From NCBI RefSeq assembly GCF_047501535.1, contig NZ_JAZDRJ010000006.1, forward strand, positions 1 to 64,000: 64,000 nucleotides of DNA, in the 5' to 3' direction. The notes below the pieces were generated by a model. The model did no database searches, had not been told where the DNA came from, and saw only the letters and a list, made by a program, of their open reading frames with translations. Positions 1 through 8,068 of this stretch are shown here, piece by piece. Source of the DNA: Yanghanlia sp047501535. Its GTDB lineage: Bacteria; Pseudomonadota; Gammaproteobacteria; Burkholderiales; Burkholderiaceae_B. The stretch's first letter is position 1. Each line of letters starts with the position of its first letter. A program made the translations under genes and the position numbers.

Positions 1-887
1 TTGCCACCTGCAACAGCCCGCAATACCAAAGCCTGCCGCCTTCACAGATCGTGCCAAGTCTGGCCGACAAGGGGCTTTACCTGGCCAGCGAATCGAGTTT
101 TTACCGGGTTCTGCGCGAGCATGGACAGGCAAACCGGCGCGGTCGCGCCCACCCGCCCAGAACAGTAGCTAAACCCCATGCATGGGTAGCCAATGCGCCG
201 CTAAAAACTTGGAGCTGGGACATCACGTTCTTGCCCACCGTCGTTCGTGGCCAGTTTTACCGCCTGTACATGGTGATGGATGTGTACAGCCGCATGATTG
301 TGGGCTGGGAAATCCATGAGGATGAACGCGCAGAACATGCTGCCACGCTCATCACCAAGGCCTGCCTGCGTCACCGTGTGCGCCACGCCGAGCTGGTGTT
401 GCATGCCGATAACGGCTCGCCCATGAAAGGCGCCACCATGTTGGCGACCTTGCAGCGCCTGGGTATCGTGCCGTCGTTTAGCCGCCCGGCAGTCAGCGAC
501 GACAACCCTTATTCCGAGGCATTGTTCAGGACACTGAAATACACCCCAGCGTACCCAAAGAAGCCGTTTGCGTCGATTGACCAAGCCCGCCAATGGGTGC
601 TGCGCTTCGTGACCTGGTACAACACAGAACACCGCCACAGCGGCATCAAGTTCGTGACGCCTGCGCAACGGCATTATGGGCAGGAGCACGCAATTCTTGA
701 GCGCCGCCGTAGCGTCTACGAAGCAGCGAAACGCGTTACGCCGCAGCGTTGGAAAGGCCGCCACACGCGTGACTGGAACCCGGTTCGCGAGGTGTGGTTA
801 AACCCGCCGAAGGAACATGCCGCAGCGCCTCAAGAATTGAATCACGCGGCATGAAGAAAACGGACATCATTGTTGACAAACACCGTG
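1..887 (+). mobile_element. IS3-family insertion sequence, right part only
   Basis: The window opens inside an IS3-family element. It contains the DDE half of the transposase and ends near 887, where the sequence TTGACAAACACCG resembles the terminal inverted repeats of this family. The left end and orfA lie outside the window, so the repeat pair and any target duplication cannot be checked. A TTGACA hexamer (873-878) lies in the terminal repeat and points outward. Confidence 0.8.
3..854 (+). CDS. IS3-family transposase OrfB (5' end outside the window)
   Basis: This is the catalytic part of an IS3-type transposase, which cuts and joins the element ends. The frame is open to the window edge: residues before the first possible start (GTG at 51) read ATCNSPQYQ...SQIV, typical of the helix region upstream of the integrase core, so the gene is only cut by the window. 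Numbering from 51, the DDE residues are D57 (WSWDITF), D120 (HADNGSP) and E156 (YSEALFR). The 35-residue D-E spacing is the DD35E pattern of the family. The C-terminus (NTEHRHSGIKFVTP) is also characteristic. The product is probably made by frameshift with an upstream orfA that is not visible here. Confidence 0.93.
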   Translation, partial: ATCNSPQYQSLPPSQIVPSLADKGLYLASESSFYRVLREHGQANRRGRAHPPRTVAKPHAWVANAPLKTWSWDITFLPTVVRGQFYRLYMVMDVYSRMIVGWEIHEDERAEHAATLITKACLRHRVRHAELVLHADNGSPMKGATMLATLQRLGIVPSFSRPAVSDDNPYSEALFRTLKYTPAYPKKPFASIDQARQWVLRFVTWYNTEHRHSGIKFVTPAQRHYGQEHAILERRRSVYEAAKRVTPQRWKGRHTRDWNPVREVWLNPPKEHAAAPQELNHAA

Positions 888-891
888 TTCC

Positions 892-1935
892 ATGAACGCG
901 TTGGTTAAGAAGTGGCCGCCTGAACCCCCCGGGGGCCCGACTGAGCTGTCAGTTGTAATTCCTATGTACAACGAGCATGAAGTTATTCCGGCCATGTATG
1001 AGCGGATCACTACTGTGCTGGCTCGTTTAAACGCGCCTTACGAGCTGGTTCTGGTGGACGACGGCAGCCGGGATGGTACGCCCAACGTAATTAAGGCGCT
1101 CGCTGAAAAGGACAAGGCAATAACCGCGGTTTTCCTCAGTCGAAATTTCGGAAAAGAAGCGGCGCTTACGGCGGGCCTGGCGCATGCCGCTGGCGCTGCG
1201 GTCGTCATAATGGATGCCGATCTGCAAGATCCGCCCGAGCTCATTCCGCAGATGATGCAGGAATGGAAGAAGGGCGCAGACGTCGTTTGCATGCGTCGCC
1301 GGTCTCGCAGAGGCGAATCCTGGTTCAAGCGCCGTAGTGCGCACCATTTTTACCGACTTCTTAACGCCATCAGTGATGTCGAGATACCGCCCGATACCGG
1401 AGACTTTCGGCTGTTAAGCCGCAAGGCGGTCTATGCTTTGCAGCAGCTGAATGAACGCAACCGGTATATGAAAGGACTGTTTGCCTGGATTGGTCTTCCA
1501 ACAGCGATCATCGAGTACGACCGTCTGCCGCGTGTTGCGGGCGTGACGAAATGGGATTACTTGAGCCTGTTCAACCTGGCATTCCAGGGAATTACTTCTT
1601 TTTCTGTCGCCCCGCTGAGAGTTGCGACGGCCGGTGGAGTGATTACAGCGTTTCTAGGCCTTCTGTTTGCGCTGTGGATTGTGGCCAAAGCGCTGGTGTT
1701 GGGGGATCCAGTGCAAGGCTACCCCTCGCTTATTGCGATGATCACGATCCTCGGCGGTGTACAGCTGTTGTCAATCGGGCTGGTTGGGGAGTATGTCGGG
1801 AAAACATATTCCGAAACCAAACAACGTCCAGTTTATATCGTCCGCGATGTCATGCGTCATGGCAGGGCGGCGGGTGAGAATGCCGGTCGGGTCGACGGGA
1901 TAGCGGAGCAAGAGAGCTATCATGCAGCAGCGTAG
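892..1935 (+). CDS. GT2 glycosyltransferase (ArnC/GtrB/DPM-like), membrane-anchored
   Basis: Family 2 glycosyltransferase of 347 residues, expected to move a sugar from a nucleotide donor to undecaprenyl phosphate at the inner membrane. The N-terminal GT-A domain has SVVIPMYNE (about 20-28), VDDGSRDGT and a DxD motif at D108-D110 within MDADLQDP. Two hydrophobic segments (about 237-260 and 275-297) fit the usual C-terminal anchor. It overlaps the next gene, an ArnT-like transferase, by 14 bp, the classic pairing in which one enzyme loads the lipid carrier and the other transfers the sugar. The ATG lies only about 5 bp past the IS end and has no clear ribosome-binding site, so the original promoter, and perhaps a few codons, may have been lost to the insertion. 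The substrate is unknown. Confidence 0.85.
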   Translation: MNALVKKWPPEPPGGPTELSVVIPMYNEHEVIPAMYERITTVLARLNAPYELVLVDDGSRDGTPNVIKALAEKDKAITAVFLSRNFGKEAALTAGLAHAAGAAVVIMDADLQDPPELIPQMMQEWKKGADVVCMRRRSRRGESWFKRRSAHHFYRLLNAISDVEIPPDTGDFRLLSRKAVYALQQLNERNRYMKGLFAWIGLPTAIIEYDRLPRVAGVTKWDYLSLFNLAFQGITSFSVAPLRVATAGGVITAFLGLLFALWIVAKALVLGDPVQGYPSLIAMITILGGVQLLSIGLVGEYVGKTYSETKQRPVYIVRDVMRHGRAAGENAGRVDGIAEQESYHAAA

Positions 1936-3466
1936 TAACGCAGTAGCTTGGCTAACGCTGGTGATAGTCCTTTCGCTGCCGCTAGTGTCCATGGAGCTTG
2001 TCCCGTTTTATGACACTAGCGAACCTCGCTATGCGGAGATTGCCAGAGTCATGGCGCAAAGCGAGGATTGGATCACTCCGTGGTTTGACGTCGATGTCCC
2101 GTTTTGGGGCAAGCCTCCGCTGTCCTTCTGGGCACAGGCCCTCTCAATGAAGGTACTGGGCGTCACTGAATTTGCTGGGCGTTTTCCGTCGTGGCTATGC
2201 CTCATCCTGACCAATATCCTATTTTTGACGGGGTTCAAATCGGTGCGGGGCATTGGCGTCGCGCTCTGGGCCGCCATCATTTACAGCACCTGTACCCTCG
2301 TCTACATCAGCTCTGGTGCCGTGCTTACCGACCCGTTTCTCGCACTTGGCACCACGCTCTCGTTAGTTTCCTTTGCGAGGGTGATAGGTAGTGGCGACCG
2401 CCTTTTAGTCGGGTCACTCGACCAACAACCGGACAGGTCTGTAAATCTCCGAAATGCCGACATTCGGTGGTGGCAATATGGATTCTTCTTGGGACTGACG
2501 ATCGGTCTCTTGGCGAAGGGCCCTTTGGCCGCACTCATAATCTTTGCCCCGATCACGGTATGGTGGTCGCTTACGCGAAAGACGAAATCCCATACCGCGT
2601 TGTTGCCATGGCGAAGCGGCCTGTTGCTAACGGCTCTCTTGACACTGCCCTGGTATATCGCGGCCGAAATCAAAACCCCTGGGTTTCTTGACTACTTCAT
2701 CGTAGGCGAGCATTTTCGGCGGTTCTTGGATCCGGGATGGGCCGGTGATCTCTATGGGAGTGCTCATAGGACAACCTATGGAATGATATGGGTCTATTGG
2801 CTAGAGGCCTCGTTTCCTTGGGGGCTATTAGTACTGGCCGCTCTGGGGGGTGCGGTTTTTAGCCCGCGCATGCGGTCGGCTGCGCAAGCTGTCTACAGAG
2901 ATCCACTATTCTTTTACTGGGTGACTGCCGCACTGTTCACCCCCGTTTTCTTTACCTTCTCTGCCAATATCCTTTGGACTTATGTGCTTCCATCGCTCGC
3001 TGGCTTTAGTATCCTGGCCGCGATGCTCGCGCAGGAAGTGAGAGCTCGATATTCGATACCCCGGGTCAAACTGTTTACAGCGGTGGCACTGGTTCCCCTG
3101 GTGGTTCTGGCAGGAAGTGTGGTGGTGTGGATTAATCCAGATCTGCGCAATACCGAACGGGAGCTCGTGCGATACGTAATGCGTCAGCCGGGTCCTTCGA
3201 GCCCTCTGTTCTATCTGTCGGAGCTGCCCTTTTCGGCCCGGTTCTATTCATCAGGACGTGCTAGGGCGATAAAAGAAGCAGAGCTTCAACAAATCGCGCA
3301 ACAGGACAAAACCTTCTATTTGGCAGCTCCTAAAACGGGGCCGGAGGCTGTTTACGTTGTTGCGGGAAAGAAAATGACGCCGGTGTTTTCAAACAGGCGG
3401 TATAGCTTATTGAAGGTGTCCAAGCGTGATTCTTCATTAGTGGCCGTTCGGAGCGGCCCAAGCTGA
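1922..3466 (+). CDS. ArnT-like integral membrane glycosyltransferase (GT83/PMT family)
   Basis: Polytopic protein of 514 residues with a strongly hydrophobic N-terminal two thirds and a soluble C-terminal part. The first periplasmic loop carries the family signature D31-x2-E34 in FYDTSEPRYAEIA, followed by WITPWFDVDVPFWGKPPLSFW. These match ArnT-type enzymes, which transfer a sugar from undecaprenyl phosphate to an outer acceptor such as lipid A. It overlaps the upstream GT2 gene by 14 bp, so the pair is probably co-translated and works as donor maker and transferase. No other arn gene is present, so polymyxin resistance should not be assumed. It converges with arsB. Confidence 0.82.
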   Translation: MQQRSNAVAWLTLVIVLSLPLVSMELVPFYDTSEPRYAEIARVMAQSEDWITPWFDVDVPFWGKPPLSFWAQALSMKVLGVTEFAGRFPSWLCLILTNILFLTGFKSVRGIGVALWAAIIYSTCTLVYISSGAVLTDPFLALGTTLSLVSFARVIGSGDRLLVGSLDQQPDRSVNLRNADIRWWQYGFFLGLTIGLLAKGPLAALIIFAPITVWWSLTRKTKSHTALLPWRSGLLLTALLTLPWYIAAEIKTPGFLDYFIVGEHFRRFLDPGWAGDLYGSAHRTTYGMIWVYWLEASFPWGLLVLAALGGAVFSPRMRSAAQAVYRDPLFFYWVTAALFTPVFFTFSANILWTYVLPSLAGFSILAAMLAQEVRARYSIPRVKLFTAVALVPLVVLAGSVVVWINPDLRNTERELVRYVMRQPGPSSPLFYLSELPFSARFYSSGRARAIKEAELQQIAQQDKTFYLAAPKTGPEAVYVVAGKKMTPVFSNRRYSLLKVSKRDSSLVAVRSGPS

Positions 3467-3573
3467 CGTCATCAGGACAGGAAGGCGATTGCAGGCGGGC
3501 CTGATAGGTTGGTCAAGTAAACCTATGAAAGAGGATAGGCGAACGTCCTGACAATGCCATACGTTTGCTTTTT

Positions 3574-3605
3574 CCCCACCCTCAAGACTATGCCTTGAGG
3601 TGGGG
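3574..3605. other. Stem-loop between convergent genes
   Basis: An inverted repeat (CCCCACC-C-TCAAG ... CTTGAGGTGGGG, one bulge) lies between the ArnT-like gene and arsB, which converge here. Neither side is followed by a T-run, so it is not a canonical intrinsic terminator. It may still end or protect transcripts from both sides. Confidence 0.5.
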
Positions 3606-3667
3606 ATGAAAACTTGTCTTACACCGAGACGCCACGGCGTGATGATTTGCGGTTTTTAGTTTGATAT

Positions 3668-4954
3668 TTAGAAAGCGTTAAGTCGTACAACCAGTGCGGC
3701 CAAGGTAATGAGCAGCACGGGAATGGTGAGCACGACCCCGACCTTGAAATAATAACCCCATGTGATCTTCACGCCTTTGCGTGCCAGCACATGTAACCAT
3801 AGCAGCGTCGCCAGGCTTCCGATAGGCGTTATCTTCGGCCCGAGATCGCTGCCGATGATGTTTGCATAAATCATGGCTTCCCTGATGGAGCCCGTTGCCT
3901 GGCTTGCATCGATGGACAGCGCGCCGACCAAGACTGTCGGCATGTTATTCATGATCGAAGACAATAAGGCCGTGAGTAGGCCGGTTCCCAATGTGGCCAC
4001 CCACAATCCTTGGTTCGCCATTGCATCGAGCCATCCCGCGATCATATCGGTCAGCCCAGCATTCCGCAGGCCGTAGACAACCAGATACATGCCAAGTGAA
4101 AACACCACAATCGGCCAAGGTGCCTCGCGGACGACCTTGCGGATGCTTATTACGTGACCGCGACCCGCAACCAGCAGCATAATGGCCGCACCCGATGCAG
4201 CAAGGGCGCTGACCGGAATGCCGAAGCCTTCCAAGAGGAAGAAGCTGACTAGCAGCAGAATGAGCACATACCAGCCCGCCCGGAATGTGGCCGGGTCGCG
4301 AATAGCGTCAGCAGGTGCTTTCAGTTGGCTGGCATCGTAATTCACCGGGATACTTTTTCGAAAGTAGATCAGAAGCACCATCAAGGTCACCGCAACGGAG
4401 ACGAAGTTGACCGGCACCATGACTGCAGCGTATCGCGCGAAGCTGATATCGAAGAAGTCAGCCGAGACGATGTTGACCAGATTCGACACGATGAAGGGAA
4501 GGCTTGCCGTATCCGCGATAAAGCCAGCCGCCATGACAAAAGCCAGTGTGGCCGCCGGTGTGAAACCGAGCGCGAGCAGCATGGCCATCACGATGGGCGT
4601 CAGGATGAGGGCGGCCCCGTCATTCGCGAAGAAGGCTGACACAGCTGCACCCAGCAGGATGATTAAGGCAAACAGTAACCGGCCGCGTCCGCCGCCCCAG
4701 CGTCCCACGTGCAAAGCCGCCCATTCGAAAAAGCCTGCTTCATCCAACAACAGGCTGATGATGATGATGGCAATGAAGGTGGCGGTGGCGTTCCAGACGA
4801 TACCCCACACGACAGGGATGTCACCGAAGCTGACGGCGCCAAAGACCAGTGCGAGCACGGCGCCTAGCGTGGCGCTCCAGCCGATATTGAGTCCGCGTGG
4901 TTGCCAGATGACCAGCACGATGGTGAGCAGGAAGATAAGTAGTGCGACGACCAC
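3668..4954 (-). CDS. arsB: Arsenite/antimonite efflux permease ArsB
   Basis: ArsB of the ArsB/NhaD type, 428 residues and about 12 hydrophobic segments, exports As(III)/Sb(III) across the inner membrane. The N-terminal LTIVLVIWQPRGLNIGWSA and the central FFANDGAALILTPIV and SNLVNIVSADFF stretches match the E. coli R773-like family in sequence and length. The start is GTG at 4954, preceded by GAGG at about 9 bp. It is the last gene of the leftward unit MFS-arsR-arsC-arsC-arsB. No arsA ATPase is present, so it should work as a secondary transporter. Cluster 2 carries the unrelated pump Acr3 instead. Confidence 0.95.
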   Translation of the reverse strand: MVVALLIFLLTIVLVIWQPRGLNIGWSATLGAVLALVFGAVSFGDIPVVWGIVWNATATFIAIIIISLLLDEAGFFEWAALHVGRWGGGRGRLLFALIILLGAAVSAFFANDGAALILTPIVMAMLLALGFTPAATLAFVMAAGFIADTASLPFIVSNLVNIVSADFFDISFARYAAVMVPVNFVSVAVTLMVLLIYFRKSIPVNYDASQLKAPADAIRDPATFRAGWYVLILLLVSFFLLEGFGIPVSALAASGAAIMLLVAGRGHVISIRKVVREAPWPIVVFSLGMYLVVYGLRNAGLTDMIAGWLDAMANQGLWVATLGTGLLTALLSSIMNNMPTVLVGALSIDASQATGSIREAMIYANIIGSDLGPKITPIGSLATLLWLHVLARKGVKITWGYYFKVGVVLTIPVLLITLAALVVRLNAF

Positions 4955-5031
4955 AGGGAAACCTCAATGTTTCGGGAATAGAAAAACGCCGTCGTGTGAC
5001 GGCGGCGCAGCAGTATGTGTAGCTGTGCAGG

Positions 5032-5517
5032 CTACACAGAAGGAGTGATAGCACTGATCTGGTCGAGCGCTTTTTTCAGCTCCAAGGGATCGGTCTGCAG
5101 TTCGCTTAATGGCAAGGCGAGGAAGGCTTCAATGCGCGCTCTAAGTATGCGATAAGCCGTCTCAAAGGCCGCATCAATCTCGCTGTCTGTTCCGGTGGCA
5201 TGTGCGGGGTCTTCCACGCCCCAGTGGGCGCGCATAACCTTCCCAAGATACGCCGGACACTCCTCGCCTGCCGCGCTGGCGCACACGGTGATAACGATAT
5301 CGGGTTTCACCGGCAGATCATCCCAGGACTTGCTAGCGCAGCCCGCCGTTGAAATGCCTTCGCGATTTAGAATCAGGAGCGAACGTGGGTGTACTTCTCC
5401 GGTGGGCCGGCTGCCGGCGCTCACCGCCTTCCAACCGCTGGGAGCAAAATGATTGAAGGTGGCTTCGGCCAAAATCGAACGGCAGGAATTACCGGTACAG
5501 AGAAACAGGACGTTCAT
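5032..5517 (-). CDS. arsC: Arsenate reductase, low-molecular-weight phosphatase type
   Basis: Thioredoxin- or mycothiol-class arsenate reductase with a low-molecular-weight tyrosine phosphatase fold, 161 residues. It reduces As(V) to As(III) for export. The P-loop is C7-TGNSC-R13 at the N-terminus. A VCASAAGEEC stretch holds C79 and C87, where the resolving cysteines of this family lie, and AHWGVEDP carries the acid-loop aspartate. An extra cysteine (C12) replaces the alanine found in the two other copies of this family. The gene overlaps the upstream arsC by 4 bp and is followed by arsB. Confidence 0.92.
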   Translation of the reverse strand: MNVLFLCTGNSCRSILAEATFNHFAPSGWKAVSAGSRPTGEVHPRSLLILNREGISTAGCASKSWDDLPVKPDIVITVCASAAGEECPAYLGKVMRAHWGVEDPAHATGTDSEIDAAFETAYRILRARIEAFLALPLSELQTDPLELKKALDQISAITPSV

Positions 5518-6008
5518 TTGTGGTTGGTACCTAAAGTATCGAGTTCACGTTTGATGGCGACGCGGTCGAGCGTCGTCAGCGGCAAGCTGGTAAAAATCTT
5601 GATCCGATTTGCGATCTGTCGAAAAATCTTGTCGAAACGGTCACGCTTTTCTTCGGGCGTTCCTTCGCTCGCTGAGGGGTCTTCAAACCCCCAGTGTGCC
5701 GTGATGGGTTGACCCGGCCATACGGGACACTGTTCGCCAGCTGCACTGTCGCACAGCGTAATAACGAAATCCATTTGTGGTGCATCGGCGAATTCATCCC
5801 AGCTTTTGCTGCGCACATTGTCGGTCGGCAGTTGGACTGACGTAAGAAGCTCCAGCGTCAGCGGGTTCACTTCGGTGCCGGGGTGGCTGCCAGCGCTGTA
5901 TGCACGGAACCGACCATTACCCAGTTGATTGAGCAACACTTCGGCCATGATGCTGCGCGCGGAATTTCCGGTGCATAGAAACAGGGTGTTGTATGGTTTG
6001 TCTGACAT
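5514..6008 (-). CDS. arsC: Arsenate reductase, low-molecular-weight phosphatase type (second copy)
   Basis: Second low-molecular-weight phosphatase-type reductase, 164 residues from the ATG at 6008. The P-loop is C12-TGNSA-R18. LCDSAAGEQCP supplies candidate resolving cysteines and AHWGFEDP the acid loop. The 6008 start matches the homologue in cluster 2 (MNDK); an in-frame TTG at 6017 lies nearer an AAGGA and could be used instead. It is closer to the cluster 2 reductase than to its own neighbour, so the tandem pair is not a recent simple duplication. It lies between arsR and the other arsC in the leftward operon. Confidence 0.92.
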   Translation of the reverse strand: MSDKPYNTLFLCTGNSARSIMAEVLLNQLGNGRFRAYSAGSHPGTEVNPLTLELLTSVQLPTDNVRSKSWDEFADAPQMDFVITLCDSAAGEQCPVWPGQPITAHWGFEDPSASEGTPEEKRDRFDKIFRQIANRIKIFTSLPLTTLDRVAIKRELDTLGTNHK

Positions 6009-6062
6009 GGCGAACAAATTTCCTTTGAACTGCAGCGCCAGGGTGGCGATGACCTAATAGGG

Positions 6063-6404
6063 TTACCCGCGATTTTGTTCGGCGGGAGAACAGACTTCCA
6101 AGTTGACCGGCAAGCATGGGTTACCGCCGCAACAGTTTTCCGTGAGATAGGCCAGAAGGGAATTCATGGCTGCATACTGCACCGAATAGGACACGAAGCG
6201 GCCTTCCTGGTGGGATGACAGCAAGCCTGCGTGGACGAGCTCTTTGAGATGAAAGGTGAGCGATGAGGGAGGTATATCGAGCAGTTCTGCTAATCGCCCC
6301 GCGTGTAACCCTGCAGGACCCGCCTGCACGAGATGACGATACGCCTCAAGCCTTTTTTCGTGAGCGATAGCTGCGAGCAGTCGCACAATGTCTTTCGTTT
6401 CCAT
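6063..6404 (-). CDS. arsR: ArsR-family As(III)-responsive repressor (copy 1)
   Basis: Winged-helix SmtB/ArsR repressor, 113 residues, that releases DNA when As(III) or Sb(III) binds. The recognition helix region reads IPPSSLTFHLKELVHAGLL. The classic helix-3 CxC pair is absent. Instead C91, C92 and C97 form NCC-x4-C near the C-terminus, like the C-terminal three-cysteine site of Acidithiobacillus-type ArsR. No Shine-Dalgarno is seen, and a TATTAT -10 box ends 6 nt before the ATG, suggesting a leaderless mRNA. Its operator overlaps that promoter. Two further copies lie at 7751 and 57710. Confidence 0.93.
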   Translation of the reverse strand: METKDIVRLLAAIAHEKRLEAYRHLVQAGPAGLHAGRLAELLDIPPSSLTFHLKELVHAGLLSSHQEGRFVSYSVQYAAMNSLLAYLTENCCGGNPCLPVNLEVCSPAEQNRG

Positions 6405-6424
6405 ATTTCGATAATAGCAGAAAT
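6405..6424 (-). promoter_or_regulatory. ars operator/promoter of arsR copy 1
   Basis: Inverted repeat ATTTC-N10-GAAAT directly in front of the arsR start codon, with the -10 box (TATTAT on the minus strand) inside the spacer. The same arrangement occurs at 7731-7750 and, with one base fewer in the spacer, at 57690-57708. Confidence 0.7.
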
Positions 6425-6456
6425 GACAAATTTAAGTGCTGTAATTGGCGTTTCAT

Positions 6457-7647
6457 TCAGGTCGATACCGGCAGGCGCCAGGTAACCGCTACTCCCAGCA
6501 GGGTCAGAGCGGTGAGCGTACCTAGCAACATTGTCGGCCCGAGTTCGCTCAGTACTATTGCTAACCCCAAGGGGGCAATAGCCTGGGCAATAAGCATGGG
6601 CCGCGCCAATAGCCCCATACGTGCGCCATACCCATGGCTGCCGAATAGGGCTAACGGGAGGGTGCCGCGCACAATAGTCAGCAGTCCATTGCCTGCGCCA
6701 TACAGAGCCATTGCGATAAAGGCCAGACCGGGATCGGCAGGCATTAGCAAAGCGAGCCCAAGAAAACAAAGAAGCACTGCTCCACGGGCAGACCACGTTG
6801 GATGAAGCGTCCGCCAAAGGGAGAATTCGAGCAGTCTAGCGGCCACCTGTGACGGCCCTATCATCATCCCTACTGCCAGTGCGACGGATGTTGCCAAGCC
6901 GAGCTGAACGAGCGTGTCCAGCAGATGTACGGACACGCTCGACATTACGGAGGAGTGCAGCGTGAAGAGGGCTGCGACCAAGAGAAAAAGGAATTGGGTC
7001 TCTTTAAGAGCCCCAGCGCGCAGCTCGGCATTGTTCGCCGGTTCAACTCCGCTGTTGCCTTTCTGCTCGCGAGGGATCAATAGCAAATACATCGGCAAGC
7101 CCACCGACAGATGTATACCGGCGAGCACCAGGCAGGTACCCCGCCAACCCAGTGTCGCCTCCAAGGTGGTGATGGCCGGCCAAGCTACCGTGCTCGCAAA
7201 GCCGCCAAATAGCGTGATGCCCGTCATCGCGGTGCGAGCGTTGTCGCCCAATAGACGTCCCAGCGTGGAGAAGGCGGCGTCATACAAGCCGCCGGCCATG
7301 GCCGTTCCAAGCACGGTCCATGCAAGGAAATAGACGGGTAGGTTCGGTGCTGTCCCCATCAAGGCCAATCCGGCTGCCAGCAGCAGGGAACTGCTGGCGA
7401 GCACCGGACGACCACCGAGATGATCGATCATTCGGCCAGCGCGGGGCGCGGCGAATCCCGCCACGAGCAGCCCCCAGGAAAGTCCGGCGACGACACTGCC
7501 AAGCGACCAACCGGTGTCACGAGAAATTGGGGCGGCAAGTACGGCAGGTAAGTAGAACGTACTACCCCATGCCAATATCTGGGTGATTCCCATGACGGCG
7601 ATCAGGCGCACAGGAGCATCGGAGAGGGACGGTAGCGGAATGCGCAC
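6457..7647 (-). CDS. MFS transporter of the ars cluster (copy 1)
   Basis: Major facilitator with about 12 membrane segments, 396 residues (start GTG at 7647, conserved as GTG in the cluster 2 copy). The inter-repeat loop reads SAPRAGR-type (FAAPRAGRMIDHLGGRP), the usual MFS loop 2-3 motif. It is divergent from arsR copy 2 and leads the leftward unit that continues with arsR, arsC, arsC and arsB. Context suggests export of an arsenical, possibly a methylated or organic form, as known for some MFS pumps in ars operons (ArsJ, ArsK). No GAPDH gene is nearby, which argues against the ArsJ arsenoglycerate route. The exact substrate is unknown. The copy at 56326-57537 is closely similar. Confidence 0.85.
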   Translation of the reverse strand: MRIPLPSLSDAPVRLIAVMGITQILAWGSTFYLPAVLAAPISRDTGWSLGSVVAGLSWGLLVAGFAAPRAGRMIDHLGGRPVLASSSLLLAAGLALMGTAPNLPVYFLAWTVLGTAMAGGLYDAAFSTLGRLLGDNARTAMTGITLFGGFASTVAWPAITTLEATLGWRGTCLVLAGIHLSVGLPMYLLLIPREQKGNSGVEPANNAELRAGALKETQFLFLLVAALFTLHSSVMSSVSVHLLDTLVQLGLATSVALAVGMMIGPSQVAARLLEFSLWRTLHPTWSARGAVLLCFLGLALLMPADPGLAFIAMALYGAGNGLLTIVRGTLPLALFGSHGYGARMGLLARPMLIAQAIAPLGLAIVLSELGPTMLLGTLTALTLLGVAVTWRLPVST

Positions 7648-7715
7648 AAAGCTGCTGAGATGGTGAAAGCGGCCACAGCGGCGACGCTTGAAGATGGATG
7701 TTTGACAGATAATAC

Positions 7716-7753
7716 TTGAACAGGCTCCATATTTCCACGATAATAGAAATATG
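7716..7753 (+). promoter_or_regulatory. ars promoter with palindromic ArsR operator (cluster 1, rightward)
   Basis: A -35 TTGAAC (7716-7721) and a -10 GATAAT (7739-7744) are separated by 17 bp. A perfect inverted repeat, CATATTTC-N10-GAAATATG (7728-7753), covers the -10 box and the arsR start codon at 7751. Transcription would begin at or next to the ATG, so ArsR bound here would block both polymerase and its own leaderless start. Confidence 0.75.
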
Positions 7754-8068
7754 GAATCGAAAGACGTTGTTCAAGTACTATCGGCGCTTGCACAGGAGTC
7801 GCGCCTGGCTGTCTACCGTCTCTTGGTGCAAGCCGGTCCAGCTGGACTTCCCGCTGGCCGCATTGCTGAACTTACCTCTATCCCACCTTCCTCACTGTCC
7901 TTCCATTTGAAGGAGCTCTCCCATACAGGATTATTAACCTCGCGCCAAGAGAGCCGTTTCGTTATCTATAGCGCCAACTTTGCAGTGATGAACGACATTC
8001 TGGGATACCTTGCAGAGAACTGTTGCGAAGGCGTCTTGTGCGTACCATCGGAACAAGGCGAAGCATGA
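7751..8068 (+). CDS. arsR: ArsR-family As(III)-responsive repressor (copy 2)
   Basis: ArsR/SmtB repressor of 105 residues. The DNA-binding region IPPSSLSFHLKELSHTGLL and the C-terminal C91, C92, C97 (NCC-x4-C) match the other two copies. It heads the rightward unit arsR-arsO-arsC-arsH, and its stop overlaps the arsO start as ATGA. No ribosome-binding site is visible before the ATG, consistent with a leaderless transcript from the GATAAT promoter 6 nt upstream. In cluster 2 an arsC and acr3 follow the equivalent gene; here arsO follows directly. Confidence 0.93.
   Translation: MESKDVVQVLSALAQESRLAVYRLLVQAGPAGLPAGRIAELTSIPPSSLSFHLKELSHTGLLTSRQESRFVIYSANFAVMNDILGYLAENCCEGVLCVPSEQGEA

Noticed and set aside
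201..764. Reverse-strand frame across the transposase
   Set aside because: Shadow of the real gene; no family features. Many other frames opposite ars, ccm and cop genes were dropped for the same reason.
3574..3605. Rho-independent terminator for arsB
   Set aside because: The stem is good but no T-run follows on either strand, so it is listed only as a stem-loop.
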